A stretch of DNA of 64,000 bases from Quercus robur (lineage: Eukaryota > Streptophyta > Magnoliopsida > Fagales > Fagaceae). Shown piece by piece: positions 47,966 to 58,689 of this stretch. The notes beneath the pieces were generated by a model. The model saw only the letters and a list, made by a program, of their open reading frames with translations, was not told the origin of the DNA and ran no database searches. Each line of letters opens with the position of its first letter. Within the stretch, counting starts at the first letter, position 1. The stretch spans positions 5,776,974 to 5,840,973 of the forward strand of contig NC_065536.1 of the NCBI RefSeq assembly GCF_932294415.1, given 5' to 3'. A program made the translations under genes and the position numbers.

Positions 47966-48575
47966 TGAAATTTTAAACTTTATCCCCAATAACATACCAA
48001 CCCCTTATCAGCAACATTTTCAAACCAACCTTAGTCACATAATGTGATTCAGAATCATCCAAAAGTGGAGGTAATCCATGCCTTAATCTTCTTAAGAACA
48101 ATGAAAAACTCAGAATTACAACAAAATAAAATGCCCCATTTGATCAAATAAATCAAACTCATTGACCTGCATACAAATGGTATATAAAGTGATCAACTTT
48201 TATAGAACTAACTAAAATATAGACCAAAAAAAAACCCAGGACCTGAACTAAAAAATCCCAAGCATCCAAATTGCAATCACAAAAAAGAAAACAAAATAAT
48301 ATTATTGTTGAAAAAATTTAAAACTTTATCCCAAAAAAATACCAACCCATTATCAGCAACATTTTCAAATCCATCCTAGTCACAAAATGTGACCCAGAAT
48401 CATCCAAACTAAAAGCCGCCCATGCTTAATTTTCTTAGGCACAATGAAATCCTCAAAATTACAACAAAATGAAACACCCCATTTGATCAAATAACTCATA
48501 CTCATTAACCCACATATAATTGGCACATAAAGTGATCAACTTTGATAGAACTAACTAAATTTTTTAAAGAAAACC
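47966..48575 (-). repeat. 343-bp tandem duplication in the DPD1-like 5'UTR intron
   Basis: Blocks ttttaaactttatccccaat, 'atcagcaacattttcaaa', 'catttgatcaaata' and aaagtgatcaacttttatag recur about 343 bp later (for example the last at 48186 and 48529). The copies differ by many substitutions, so the duplication is old. Confidence 0.9.
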
Positions 48576-48747
48576 CAGTACTCTTTTCTGACACAGACAA
48601 ACAGAAAAAAAGAATTTCTGCTAAAACAGTATTAGAAGCTGAGTTCAGTTTGATTTGGTTTCATTTCATAGAGCATAAAAAGACACAAAAATCAGTTCCA
48701 AGTTCATATTTTCTTTTTCTTTTTCTCAGTTCATTTTCTAAGTAACC

Positions 48748-48749
<2 letters not shown>

Positions 48750-48778
<29 letters not shown>

Positions 48779-48784
48779 CATGCC
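48750..48784 (-). promoter_or_regulatory. Candidate 5'UTR exon end with GC donor, DPD1-like gene
   Basis: Minus strand: the leader ends TTAACAGTTACCAG and continues GCATGT followed by (CT)n. A GC donor at 48783 paired with the acceptor CCCCAG ending 47371 would remove a ~1.4-kb 5'UTR intron. This is inferred from splice-like motifs only; the true leader exon could end elsewhere. Confidence 0.35.
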
Positions 48785-49046
48785 TGGTAACTGTTAAGAT
48801 TGAAACCCAAAAAACAAGCGGATTTGTATGAGATTTGAAATGTGATATTTTAGAGTGAAAAAGAGAGTTTCTTTCGGATGGCGTATGGAGAAGCGAGTTT
48901 TTGTGAAAGAAGCAACTGTGACTGTAAGAAAGCAATGTTGAGGAAAACCGTAAAATAAAATAAAATAATTTTAGTATTTTTCGAGTTTCAACTTCCAACC
49001 TAAACTTTCGGATCCATGAATGATGCCCCATCCGGGTTCAACTCCT

Positions 49047-49050
49047 CTCA

Positions 49051-49089
<39 letters not shown>

Positions 49090-49350
49090 GTAAACAAAAA
49101 ATGGGTAGAGGGGGGCGACCAGTGTGGCTTCCCTACTTGGGCGTAACCATAGTAGCACCCTACCCGCTCCCGGGCGAGACCCCATACTCCCGGTCTGTGA
49201 GAAACTCACTTATTATTCTTTTGGACCGTTTGGGATGGAGAGGGGATATAAGGAGCACCAACACACAGCTAATTGTTGAGGCTCAAACCCAAGTCCTGAG
49301 ACTTGCCGGCTCGGTATCTTACCAACTAGGCTACTCGAATGTTGTACCTT
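49047..49350 (-). mobile_element. tRNA-derived SINE, family 3, minus strand
   Basis: On the minus strand it starts with an A-box-like head (gagtagcctagttggtaaga), has a B-box-like block (gggtttgagcctc), a GC-richer body and a long poly-A tail (T run about 49056-49088 on the plus strand). The ~35-nt uninterrupted tail suggests recent insertion. No clear target duplication was found. It lies just upstream of the DPD1-like leader. Confidence 0.75.
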
Positions 49351-51773
49351 ACATTTTTTGATACTCTGTCCAATTCTCATGCCATATCCGCAAAGTCTAT
49401 AAGAAGTGGGTCCCAGAAAAGTGTAGTTCTCACTTTTTATCCTATTTATTTGGTTAATAAATCACTAATCCATGTGATGCACATGCAAATTATGTCACAA
49501 CAGTGATTTGATCATGTCATGAATTAATTAGGATAATTTTGATAGACTCCAAAGTTGGTGATTTTAACCTATTCTTAGTTTAGATTTTTAATGGTATCTC
49601 TAGTGTCTTTTGTGACTATAATTTTTTTTTTAAAATAAATAAATAAGAAATAATTTCAGTTCATGATAATTATTCTTTTTCATCAAGTTAATATATCAAT
49701 TAATTTTTTGTATATCAAATCAATTTTTTATTAGTTGAGCTATTTGAAATCCCGTTCATGGCTATTATACTTGATATATAGTTATTTTTCAATATGATAG
49801 GAATTAAAGACAATTTTAACAAATTGTTGCTATATGTGATCACCAAGTTGCCTTGCTAAAATAACAAAAACAAAAGTTTCTTGTAATGGAGCTTTATCTC
49901 AAATTTTATTTTATAGTATTAGAGCACTCGCATCAGCTTATATAATAGAAAAAATACCACATTTTATCCGACTTAAGCCCAAAATTCACCCACATTAGAT
50001 TATGCAAAGTTATGTAAAAATACATGGTTGTTACAGTACCCATGTAAATTTACACTAACACTACGCATTTTGCATTTAGTTTTTTTATTTTTTGTTTATG
50101 TATCTTGAAGACAATAGGAAAAAGAAAAAGAAAAAAAAGAATGGTGATTGTTATGTGAGAAGAAAGAGAAATGATTAAAAAATGATTTTTTTATTATTAT
50201 TATAATGAAATGTAATATAAAATAGATAATTTGACTAGGGTGTTTTGAAAAGTGAGTACATAAAATAGAAAAAAAGTATGTTCTTATATTAAAATAAACC
50301 AAAATTTTTGCACAAACTGATATAATAATCTTACTCTTAATATCAGATAATACTCTTGCTCTTAGTATTAGATAATGGAGTTCATAAGTATAGAGCTTGA
50401 AAAACATATTATTTTTTCAAGGAATCAATAAAGCATAGTAGACCACATGAAAGATCACATGAAGATCAAGAGAAAGAAAATCTGATTGTCTAGTGGTTTC
50501 AATTTAATTCTTTGCATGCTGGGAATATTCTTGACCTTCCCAAATAAAAATTACATTAATTGACTAATTGCATGATATTTCAACTGTCACATGTCTGAGT
50601 ACTATATATAATTTGAGCAAATCCTTGTAATTATGTTCATTGGGCACAATGTCAATTGTTTCTTGCTCAAAAGAATTACTATTACAATAAGAATGATTAC
50701 AATGCAATCCAAATGATGATGGTTACTTGTTTGTTAGGCCACCATAATATATTATCTTGAAATTAACAACACCATTAATTACGTAGATCTCTTTGGCTTT
50801 GGCACCAATTTTGGTATTGCACTAGCTAGTTGATAAAGTCAATAGTATGCTAGAACGTGAAGTTTTGCATATGCTCTACAAAGGGAAGCATTAGCATCTT
50901 GTGACTTTGATTATGCCTTGCTTGAGATAGTTGGGCACATAGGATCATAAGACAAATGCACTACAAGTAATATTTACCAAACTGCCAAGAAAGGAAGAAA
51001 ATTATGCATGGTGTTTTTTTTTTTTTTTTTTTTGTTGTTGAAGGAAACAGTTTTTCTTTCTTTCATTCCCTACTCCGTTGTTTCCCCCACAATCACATTC
51101 ACAATACAAGAACAATATGGGTTACTATCGAAAAATTCTATAGTCACAATTTTTTTAGGGGAATAATTATAAAAGTTTTCACAACCTTTTCTCAAAACTT
51201 GTTAATGTGGTAAGTTATTATCAGAACATTATTTTTTTTTTTCTCATTAACTCACTATTAACATCATTTTTATGATACATCAATCACAAAAAACAACATC
51301 AATAATTATAAATTAAAAAAAATTATAAAATTTGTTTGGATTTTTTGATTTATCACATGTCAAACCCCTTCAATATAGAAGTTAGAAAGGGAGTTAAGTG
51401 CATATATAGAAATTAAGCCTTACATTGGCCATCATTGTTTAACCTTGAGAGCGAGAAACTATATGGGAGGAGTAGAGTGGGCTGAAAAACTATATGTGAG
51501 CCATCACTAATTTGAAACACCTTATTACAAATGTCCACGAACCCAAACTTTGACCACCCTTTCTATAGTTGGGTGCCATGAAAGTTCAATATCAAGGACA
51601 CATCATTTTTGGCTAGGAATGGCCTACAACTCTTATAAGTTAAAAACTCTTTCAATCTCCCTAAGCAAGATAAGGAAAATTTAGCAGTAGGCCCACATGA
51701 AATTTCCAAAGTACAATTTTAAGAAAATTCCACCTCAAAATTCATCATACGCAAGAGATAGAATTTTATGTGT
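49351..51773. other. AT-rich intergenic, no gene seen
   Basis: No reading frame with family resemblance. It contains a reverse family B MITE-like copy near 51190-51300 and poly-T tracts. Confidence 0.55.
51190..51300 (-). mobile_element. MITE-like family B copy, minus strand
   Basis: The reverse complement contains gtgattgatgtatcataaaa, 'atgatgttaatagtgagtta', matching the core of copies at 24520 and 42295. Confidence 0.5.
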
Positions 51774-51786
51774 GTATAACCTAGTT

Positions 51787-52028
51787 TTTTTTTTTTTTTT
51801 TAAATTTATTTTTATGAACAAAAAAAAGGGCTCATATGGCATAGTATCATTGCCCTGGCCCACTTAAACCCAAATTCTATCGCATGGGACCACTGAAACT
51901 GCTTGGGGCTATCCATGTGGGCACAACATTTTAAACTGAAGCGCCATGACTCGAACCACAACCCTCAGACTTGCAAGGGTGATGGTTTTAGGGACTGTCC
52001 CTACCATCAAGCTACCACCCTTCGGTGG
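51787..52028 (-). mobile_element. tRNA-derived SINE, family 4, with 13-bp target duplication
   Basis: It is flanked by perfect direct repeats GTATAACCTAGTT (51774-51786 and 52028-52040; the outermost G may belong to the element). On the minus strand it has an A-box-like head (gtggtagcttgatggtaggg), a B box (ggttcgagtc, near 51950) and a 3' poly-A (T run about 51786-51804 on the plus strand). Length is about 240 bp. The intact duplication and poly-A suggest a fairly young insertion. Confidence 0.85.
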
Positions 52029-52518
52029 TATAACCTAGTTAGAGATACATAACAAAATCTCATAAATAAATGAAAAAATAACATTTTAGTATGGACATGT
52101 TTAGAAAAAAATAAAAATAGAAAAAGGAAATGGTAGTAAGAAGTCATGACATGGATAAGTAAGATTAAAAAATATAAAAGATTAGATAAAAGAAAAAGAA
52201 AATTATATTACTTTAAGTTGTTGGCAAGCAAGAATATATTTCTTGCTTACTTGTGTTTTTGTTCTTTATTGTTTCCTTTTCTCTTGAGTTGGAGAACGAA
52301 TTTTTTTTTTTTGATACCATAGGATACACTATATATAGTAGAAGTCATTAATGAGTTCTTCATGACCTTGGTTCTAACAATATTGAAATTGAGGGTAACT
52401 TGGAGGCTTCTCTAGGTGTGTTCTGAAGCCAAGATTGAATTCTTCTTACTGTATGTATTAATAGTTGCTTTTGCAAATTTGTTCATATATATGTGTGTTT
52501 TTCTATTATTATTCATAA

Positions 52519-52612
52519 ATGGTAAGTTGCTATGCTTGCTTAAAATTTGTCATATAGATATTAAATGTAGTAAATTTCTATTGTACTTGGATTAACACTA
52601 CATTTTTGTATC
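52519..52612. repeat. Dispersed direct repeat, left copy (about 90 bp)
   Basis: The segment starting aagttgctatgcttgcttaa and ending near 'acatttttgt' recurs at 63414-63500 in the same orientation with few changes. Neither copy's flanks match. Confidence 0.85.
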
Positions 52613-53021
52613 CTCAAACTATAGGCACATAAATTGAAAGTTATCATTCTAAAAGGCTTTGCTCTTTCTTTTTTGTATCCTCAAACTATAGTCACTACTA
52701 AATTTTTTGTTGGAAGTTTTTTTTGAATGTCACTGTTATTTTGAGTTATAGTGACTGGTCTGACTTAATTGAAAAGTTGCATAATAGAGAACTAACCATA
52801 TTAAACATGAAAGCAAATTTAGCTGCATGCCCAACTTGATACATAGAATAATAAAAAAACTTGGATTTGGGTTAAATAGTTTTTGATGAATGGTAAGAAA
52901 TGACATAAATAGAACAAAGTAAAAAAAAAAAAAAAAAACCTTTTTAAGTCTGAAGAATTGGGGGAATTTAAAGAAATGGTTGGAACTTTTCTTGTTAAAG
53001 TATTCTTGTAAGGACACAATT

Positions 53022-53688
53022 TGTAGCGACCCCAAAATGATATTGGGTTCGTAGGTTTAAGGGGCCCAAACAATATCAGTAGAGCGTGGGCTTGAAAGGT
53101 TAGGCCTGGGTCACCGAACAACGGTTAGCCATGGTTTCTATGGAAATTTACATGAAGGTGAACCTGACGTGTCTAACAAGACCTTCTGATGCGACATGAG
53201 TGGTTCTGGTCTTTAGACCTCGTTCGAGGAGCTTAGTGTTATTATTCTCCTTTTTTAAGACTTCATGGTCTGGGAGACCCCCCCCCCCCTCTTCAATTGG
53301 TTCTTTTTCCCCTTTTATACTAACATTTACCCTCCTTCCAGTGTCCACGTGTAAGCTCCACTTTCTGGGGTCGAGACTTGTCCTATCAGCCCATACTTAG
53401 AGTGGTTAGGGGTGGTTGTAAAAGTTGAATAGCATGGTGAAGAGCATGGACCTATCAGACGCAGAGTTCTTTGTTGCAGTATTGGCAGCTTTTTCACTTG
53501 GCCTGTTCCTGCACTGAGCTCGTCCTTTCCTTTAGGAGCTCTATGGGGTGCCGAGCATAAGATCGTCCTCAGCCATATCCTTAGGCCTTTTTTGGACTTT
53601 CATTATGCGTCCTCGGCAATAGTTCTCCTCGGCTCAGGCCTTGAGCCCTAATGTAAAGTGGGCCGGGGCCACAAATTCTCTGGCCCCA
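53022..53688 (+). mobile_element. Probable solo LTR (gypsy-like, about 667 bp)
   Basis: It begins tgtagcgaccccaaaatgat, ends 'ctctggcccca', and is flanked by CAATT and TAATT (one mismatch in five). It is GC-richer than its surroundings, with a TATA-like ttttatac near 53314-53321. No internal coding domains follow on either side, so a solo LTR from unequal recombination is the simplest reading. Orientation is assigned from the tgtagc...cca ends. Confidence 0.55.
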
Positions 53689-54231
53689 TAATTCTTATTA
53701 TTTATTCTTAACTTTTTAGGTGCATTTCCTTTAAATAAAAAAACAAGATACAATTTTAAAAATTACTCTCTGACTCAATACTTCTTTTAAGTTTAACATT
53801 GCCTTCCACTTTTGAGATTGCAAAAAAAAAAAAAAAACAAAAACAAAAAAGCAATAATAAAATCTTTAACTAGAGGAAGTTACAGATTGTATTGTCTTTA
53901 TCTTTACAAGAGATGAAGAAATCATCTATCATAGCAGTTTTTTGCCGCAACCATAAAAATATTTCGTCCCCACCAAAGCCTCTTAAACAGTCAAGCCCAA
54001 ATCCAATTTTCATTCCAATCCAAACTTCTTTAGTTTCTTTTATTAGACACAAAAAATCAAACACCTCATGTGCAAATTAAATGCTGCTCTCACTCACGCC
54101 CAAATTCTGCACACACTCCTCCTTCATAAACGTTTGATCCCACCCAAAACAAGAAGCCTTCAATCTTTTCTTAAATTGAAAAAATCGGTGTTTCACACGC
54201 CTATTTCTCTTTCTTTGTTTCTTTTCATCTA

Positions 54232-54237
54232 TATAAA
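54232..54237 (+). promoter_or_regulatory. TATA box of the DC1 gene
   Basis: TATAAA in ctatataaatt lies about 97-112 bp upstream of the two candidate ATGs (54329 and 54344) of the DC1 reading frame. Confidence 0.5.
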
Positions 54238-54328
54238 TTTGGATTCAGCTTATTAGCCCTGTTGTATTGACTCACGTTTTTATTTTTCTCTAAACAAATT
54301 GGATGTTATTTTGTTTGTGACTCTGTGC

Positions 54329-55827
54329 ATGTCATACAAGAAGATGGAGCAACAACAGCAACTTCTACATTTTTGTGATTCAAAGCATCCCTTGGTCTAC
54401 CATCCAGACTACAAAGGTGGAGCTACTTGTTGTGGGTGCCAAGAATCAGTTTATGGTCCTAGCTACTATTGTAGAGAATGTGAATGGTTGCCATACATAC
54501 ATCATAAATCATGTGCGGATGTACCGTTTGGGTTGGGCACCATCCTTTGCACCCATTACATCCTTTTATTCTTTTTGATGAAAAAACTGGTTATCTTTAG
54601 AAAGAAAACACCAGATGCCAAGTCTGTAATGAATCACGTAAGGAATACAATCATTGTTACCATTGCGACTTCAACCTTCACATGAAATGTGCTGTTTTGG
54701 AACTTGAAGCTGAATTCCATGATCACCCATTGACTCCCTTTTGGAGGTGGATCACGTTCACTTGCGACATTTGCGGCAAAGAAGGCAAGGGTGCTCCCAA
54801 TATGTGTGTCCCATGTGGTTTTTGTATTCATAGAAGATGCGCTTCTTTCCCGCGCAGAGTCAAAGTTGTACGTCACAAACACCCCCTCCACCTCACCCAT
54901 TCTTCTTTTGAACTCCGTGAATCCAACTCTCGATTTTGTCTACTCTGTGTTCAAAAGGTGGACACACGCTACGGGCTTTACTATTGCTCCAAATGCAATT
55001 TTGTTGCCTACCTCAATTGTGCTATAGATTGGAGAAACAGGGAGGACATAAATTTGCTGGAACTTAAAGATGAGGAGAACAAAGATGCAAAGCTCGATTA
55101 ATCTGTTGAGTCAGCAGCAGCTTACAAAGTCAAAAATATCAAAGTGGGGGAGGACGAAACTGGAATAGCCACAGAAATTAAACACTTCAGTCATGAGCAT
55201 GACTAAAATCTCATTGATGAGGAGGTTCACAATAATGAAAAATGCAACGGATGTGTAAGAGCCATTTTCCCTCCTTTTTATAGTTGTGCCAATTGTAATT
55301 TCTTTCTTCATAAATCTTGTGCTAATTTAACAATGAAAAAGCAACACCATCTTCATCAACACCTACTCACCGTCCAAAATTATTGGCATTGGTGTACTGC
55401 TTGTGACCAGTCAACAAGTGGCTTCGTCTATTTTTGTGGGGCATGCTTTTTTAAACTTGATGTTCAATGTAGTTTGGTCCTAGAAATCCTTAGCCATGAA
55501 GGTCATAAGCATCGCCTTATCCTCTCCTCTACAAGCTTTGAACAGAGTTGCAGTAGTTGTGGTGATAGAAGAAATCTAGTATTTTGTTGTACCACTTGTG
55601 AATTTGCACTCGACTTTAAATGTGCGACACTACTACAAACCACAATGTACAAACAACATGAGCACCCCTTCATTCTTAGTTATATAGCTGAAGATGACTC
55701 CAGTGAATATTACTGTGATATTTGTGAAAAAGAACGAAATCTAAACCATTAGTTCTACTACTATGCAGATTGCACATATCCTGCACATCCCAAATGTATT
55801 CTCGAGAAAAATCCATATTGGAAGTAA
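54329..55827 (+). pseudogene. DC1 (CHP-rich zinc finger) domain gene, broken by one frameshift and four stops
   Basis: The coding pattern is clear. Repeated Cys/His modules of DC1/C1_2 type include HFCDSKHPLVY...CCGCQESVYGPSYYC, TCDICGKEGKG...CVPCGFCIHRRC, KCNGCVRAIFPPFYSCANC, WCTACDQSTSGFVYFCGAC and SCSSCGDRRNLVFCC. Candidate starts are ATG 54329 (MSYKKMEQQ) or 54344 (MEQQQQLLHF). The frame shifts once near 54520-54545. Further breaks are TAG 54598-54600, TAA 55099-55101, TAA 55204-55206 and TAG 55750-55752, with a natural-looking TAA at 55825-55827. Between the breaks all Cys/His positions look intact, which points to a young pseudogene, or to sequence errors for some breaks. DC1 proteins are a large plant family, some linked to stress or defence; the molecular role is poorly known. 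There are no introns, as is usual in the family. Confidence 0.88.
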
Positions 55828-55975
55828 GGAGGTGCTTAAACATTTGATTGTTACCGACACCCCTTACTTTTATTGAGGAAACTAAAGATCACTCTCCATG
55901 TCACAAATGTAGTCTTCCTTGCAAAGAGTTGCTCTATCAATGAGCCCCATGTAAATTTCTATATCCACTTTTATT

Positions 55976-56062
55976 TTGTATAGAAATGACAAATGTGGTT
56001 TTAATTCTAATTTTTACATTTTTCTTTTGGATTGAGCATTAATTTTTTTATTGTTCCAAGTG
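55976..56062. repeat. Direct repeat downstream of the DC1 pseudogene, copy 1
   Basis: The block starting at about 55980 ('tagaaatgacaaatgtgg') recurs at about 56771 ('tagaaaggaaaaatgtgg'). Both run on through ttttaat, a 'ttttggrttgagc' block and tttttattgtt. The two copies are about 790 bp apart. Confidence 0.85.
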
Positions 56063-58360
56063 ATTCTTTGATTTGGAGCAATCTGTTGTAGCAGCATAGA
56101 AGAGATTACTTGGTTTTAGGAGCTGTACTTGTAAATTGAACCCTTCTGTTGCAAGGGCAACATATTAGGATCAACAATTATTTATTAGTGGCACTATTTC
56201 TCCTTAAGATATATGTGTTGTAACTTGTTGCCATGTTATATCTAGTATGTTATGTTTGGTATTCCTTAGCATGTATGGCTTGATATGATACTGATATTTG
56301 GGTCTTGTTAATGAGATGCTGGGCAATATTACACATTGCATATCTTAATTAACTTCCATTTCAGTCTTTATATTTTAGATCTCTCCTTTTAGAAAGCTTG
56401 TGATATTTGAGGTTTTTTTCATTATCTGAGTTGGGAAAGTTGTATCAGTTAGGTTTGATCCATGTCAAAACTGGTGTGGTTACCTTTAGTTTTATATTTT
56501 ATATGCACTACTGATCCAATCAGTTCAGAAGCATATCTACTTATTAGGTACCATCCTTCATTTGTGACCACTTTGATGTATGTAGTGTATAGGTAGTTAC
56601 CATGTACAGTTGCACAAATCCACATGCATTTTCACTTCTATAAACATTAACCATGAAAGCATGATCCCTATTCTATACAATTCATTGTAGACATACATTG
56701 CATTTGAATACCTTCTTAAGCAGATATCTGATTTTAAGTAGTATGACTAATGCTTCCCCATTAGCCTATTGTAGAAAGGAAAAATGTGGTTCTAATTTTA
56801 ATATTTATATTTTCCTTTTGGGTTGAGCCTTAGTTTTTTTATTGTTTAATCTAGTGTGCTATTAGGGTTGTCCACTAGTTTAGTTCACCCATGGAAGCTG
56901 TGTCGCTAACCTCATTAGTGAAATTAATAAACAATCTTCAAATTCAACAACCTGATATGAGTTTCTCTCTCTTTCTCACTCGCCCTCTATTTTTGATTTA
57001 TGATTTCCTTTGTTTTTGTTTTTTGGTGGAATTGAGATGGTTTGTGGCTAATTTGCTTTGGGTGGGTGCATTTGGGTGTTTTGAACAACATTTTAGCAGG
57101 TTGTGGGTGAATAAGTCATTGGGAGTTGAAACATTCCCTTGTTGCTGATGATGTGACCATTGTGGGTCTGTTGGTGGTGTTTCAATTTGAGGTGTATCCT
57201 ACCAATTTGACAAAAAGTCTTATAGACCTCAAGTCTCAAGTTGCAGCAATAATATACAACTAAGTAAAACTGATAACTATAAAAATTCCTTCTTTTTTTC
57301 TTTTTGGTAAATTTACCTATTGTTTTGTTGCAATCATAATTATTAGTTATACCTAACTTACAAATTCTTTGAAGGTATATGAAATTTCCTAAAAGTATTT
57401 GTTAGTAAAAATGTGAGGCTGGACTTTTCTTCTAAAGACGTCTACTATTTTGCTTAAATAATGCCTAATATACCAAAAATAGCAACTTTCATGCATCCTA
57501 AGTTTGGAGAAATCCTCTTATATGGAGGTGCAGTTGTGGCCATCAAAAAAGCTCCTAGAATGAAGAAAATAAGTTTCAAAGACGTGAGATGGAAAGTTAT
57601 GTTTAGTGATATGACATACTGTTTAATCTATCATTGTCTCTATATGGTATTTTTATAACTAGACATAACTAGTAGAATTCATTTGAGATTTTACATTGTG
57701 TTTACTCATGATGAAAACATGGAAGCCCACTAGTTGAAAAACATTTAGTAATTTATCATTGCTTTAATTTTTGCAATTGGTGATAGCATGCTATTGTGTA
57801 ATCTTTTAGTTTTCCATTATATATCTGACTAGTGAGCTACCAAGGTGCCAACACTGAATGGATTCATTTTATAAACCCACTATGTTGCAACAATCCAAAT
57901 TGAAATTAGAAATTGCTTCAATCAATGATTCCAGTTTTTCAAGTTTGATGTTTATGGATCACAATGATGGGTCATGGTCATACACTGTCCATTATTTGGT
58001 TATAAATGTTGGCACTTCTAAGAAGGTGGGTTTGTCTTTGATTGAAAAGTCAAAGATAAACGAGTTAGATGAACGATGGAAGTAGTAGGGGAAACAATAT
58101 GATCATTATCACTTGAAGTGGAATGCTTTGAAGAGAGAATAGAAAAAGGACATATTGGATCTGAGTAATGGGGTTTATCAGAATAAGAATAATGGAGAAC
58201 GAGAGCTATTCCTGTCTTAAGTGTTTCTGCTTGGTAGGTTCCTTTCAGTTTGGATGCTATAATAGCTTAGATACTTCAAGGTCAGTTTTGTGGGAAAGAG
58301 TGGTAAAGATGGGTCGTAGTTTGATGGAAACCTTAAAGATAGAGGAGTTGGATAACAATA
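56063..58360. other. Accessory spacer with unrecognised short frames
   Basis: It holds the second copy of the direct repeat (56768-56852). A frame at 57461-57658 encodes TFMHPKFGEILLYGGAVV..., which I do not recognise. Frames at 57858-58085 and 58168-58407 contain related short peptides (see findings). None has the context of an intact gene, and no family assignment is made. Confidence 0.4.
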
Positions 58361-58369
58361 CAAGAAAAA

Positions 58370-58680
58370 ACAATGTTAAAAAATTCTTACTTGTCAATGA
58401 GTTATAGCTAAATTTTAGTAGCAGCCTGGTAGGTAGATGTTCTTCTTGATGCTCCCATAATGAGGCATTCTTCGACAGCTCACTTATCATTTGGTTCCTC
58501 ATGGACTTGCCTATGGATTTGATCACCAATTGCAGACCACAACATTTCCTAGCAATTGCTTTTGTAAAAATAGTAACATATTCTGGCTCAAACTATATCT
58601 TCTGCATTTTGCACAAACAAGTTCCATGCCTTTTCTTCATTCAAAAAATCTGCCATGACATCTTGATTTAGAGGTATGTT
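58370..58680 (-). pseudogene. NB-ARC (NLR disease-resistance) fragment
   Basis: On the minus strand successive frames read DFLNEEKAWNLFVQNA, then IARKCCGLQLVIKSIGKSM, then LPTRLLLKFSYNSL. This is the order seen in the ARC1 part of plant CC-NBS-LRR proteins (the EEAWxLF, GLPLA and LxxSYxxL blocks). The frame changes and stops mean it is a fragment. No P-loop, kinase-2 or LRR part was found in the window. Confidence 0.6.
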
Positions 58681-58689
58681 CCTTTTTGG

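Noticed and set aside
49020-49361. 113-codon ORF on the plus strand starting with a Phe run
   Set aside because: It is the antisense of a SINE and its poly-A tail; there is no protein family resemblance.
51787-52028. tRNA gene suggested by A and B boxes
   Set aside because: No cloverleaf can be drawn, and the poly-A tail and 13-bp target duplication show it is a SINE.
54634-54900. 88-codon minus-strand ORF over the DC1 gene
   Set aside because: It is the antisense of DC1 coding sequence; only the plus strand shows the Cys/His pattern.
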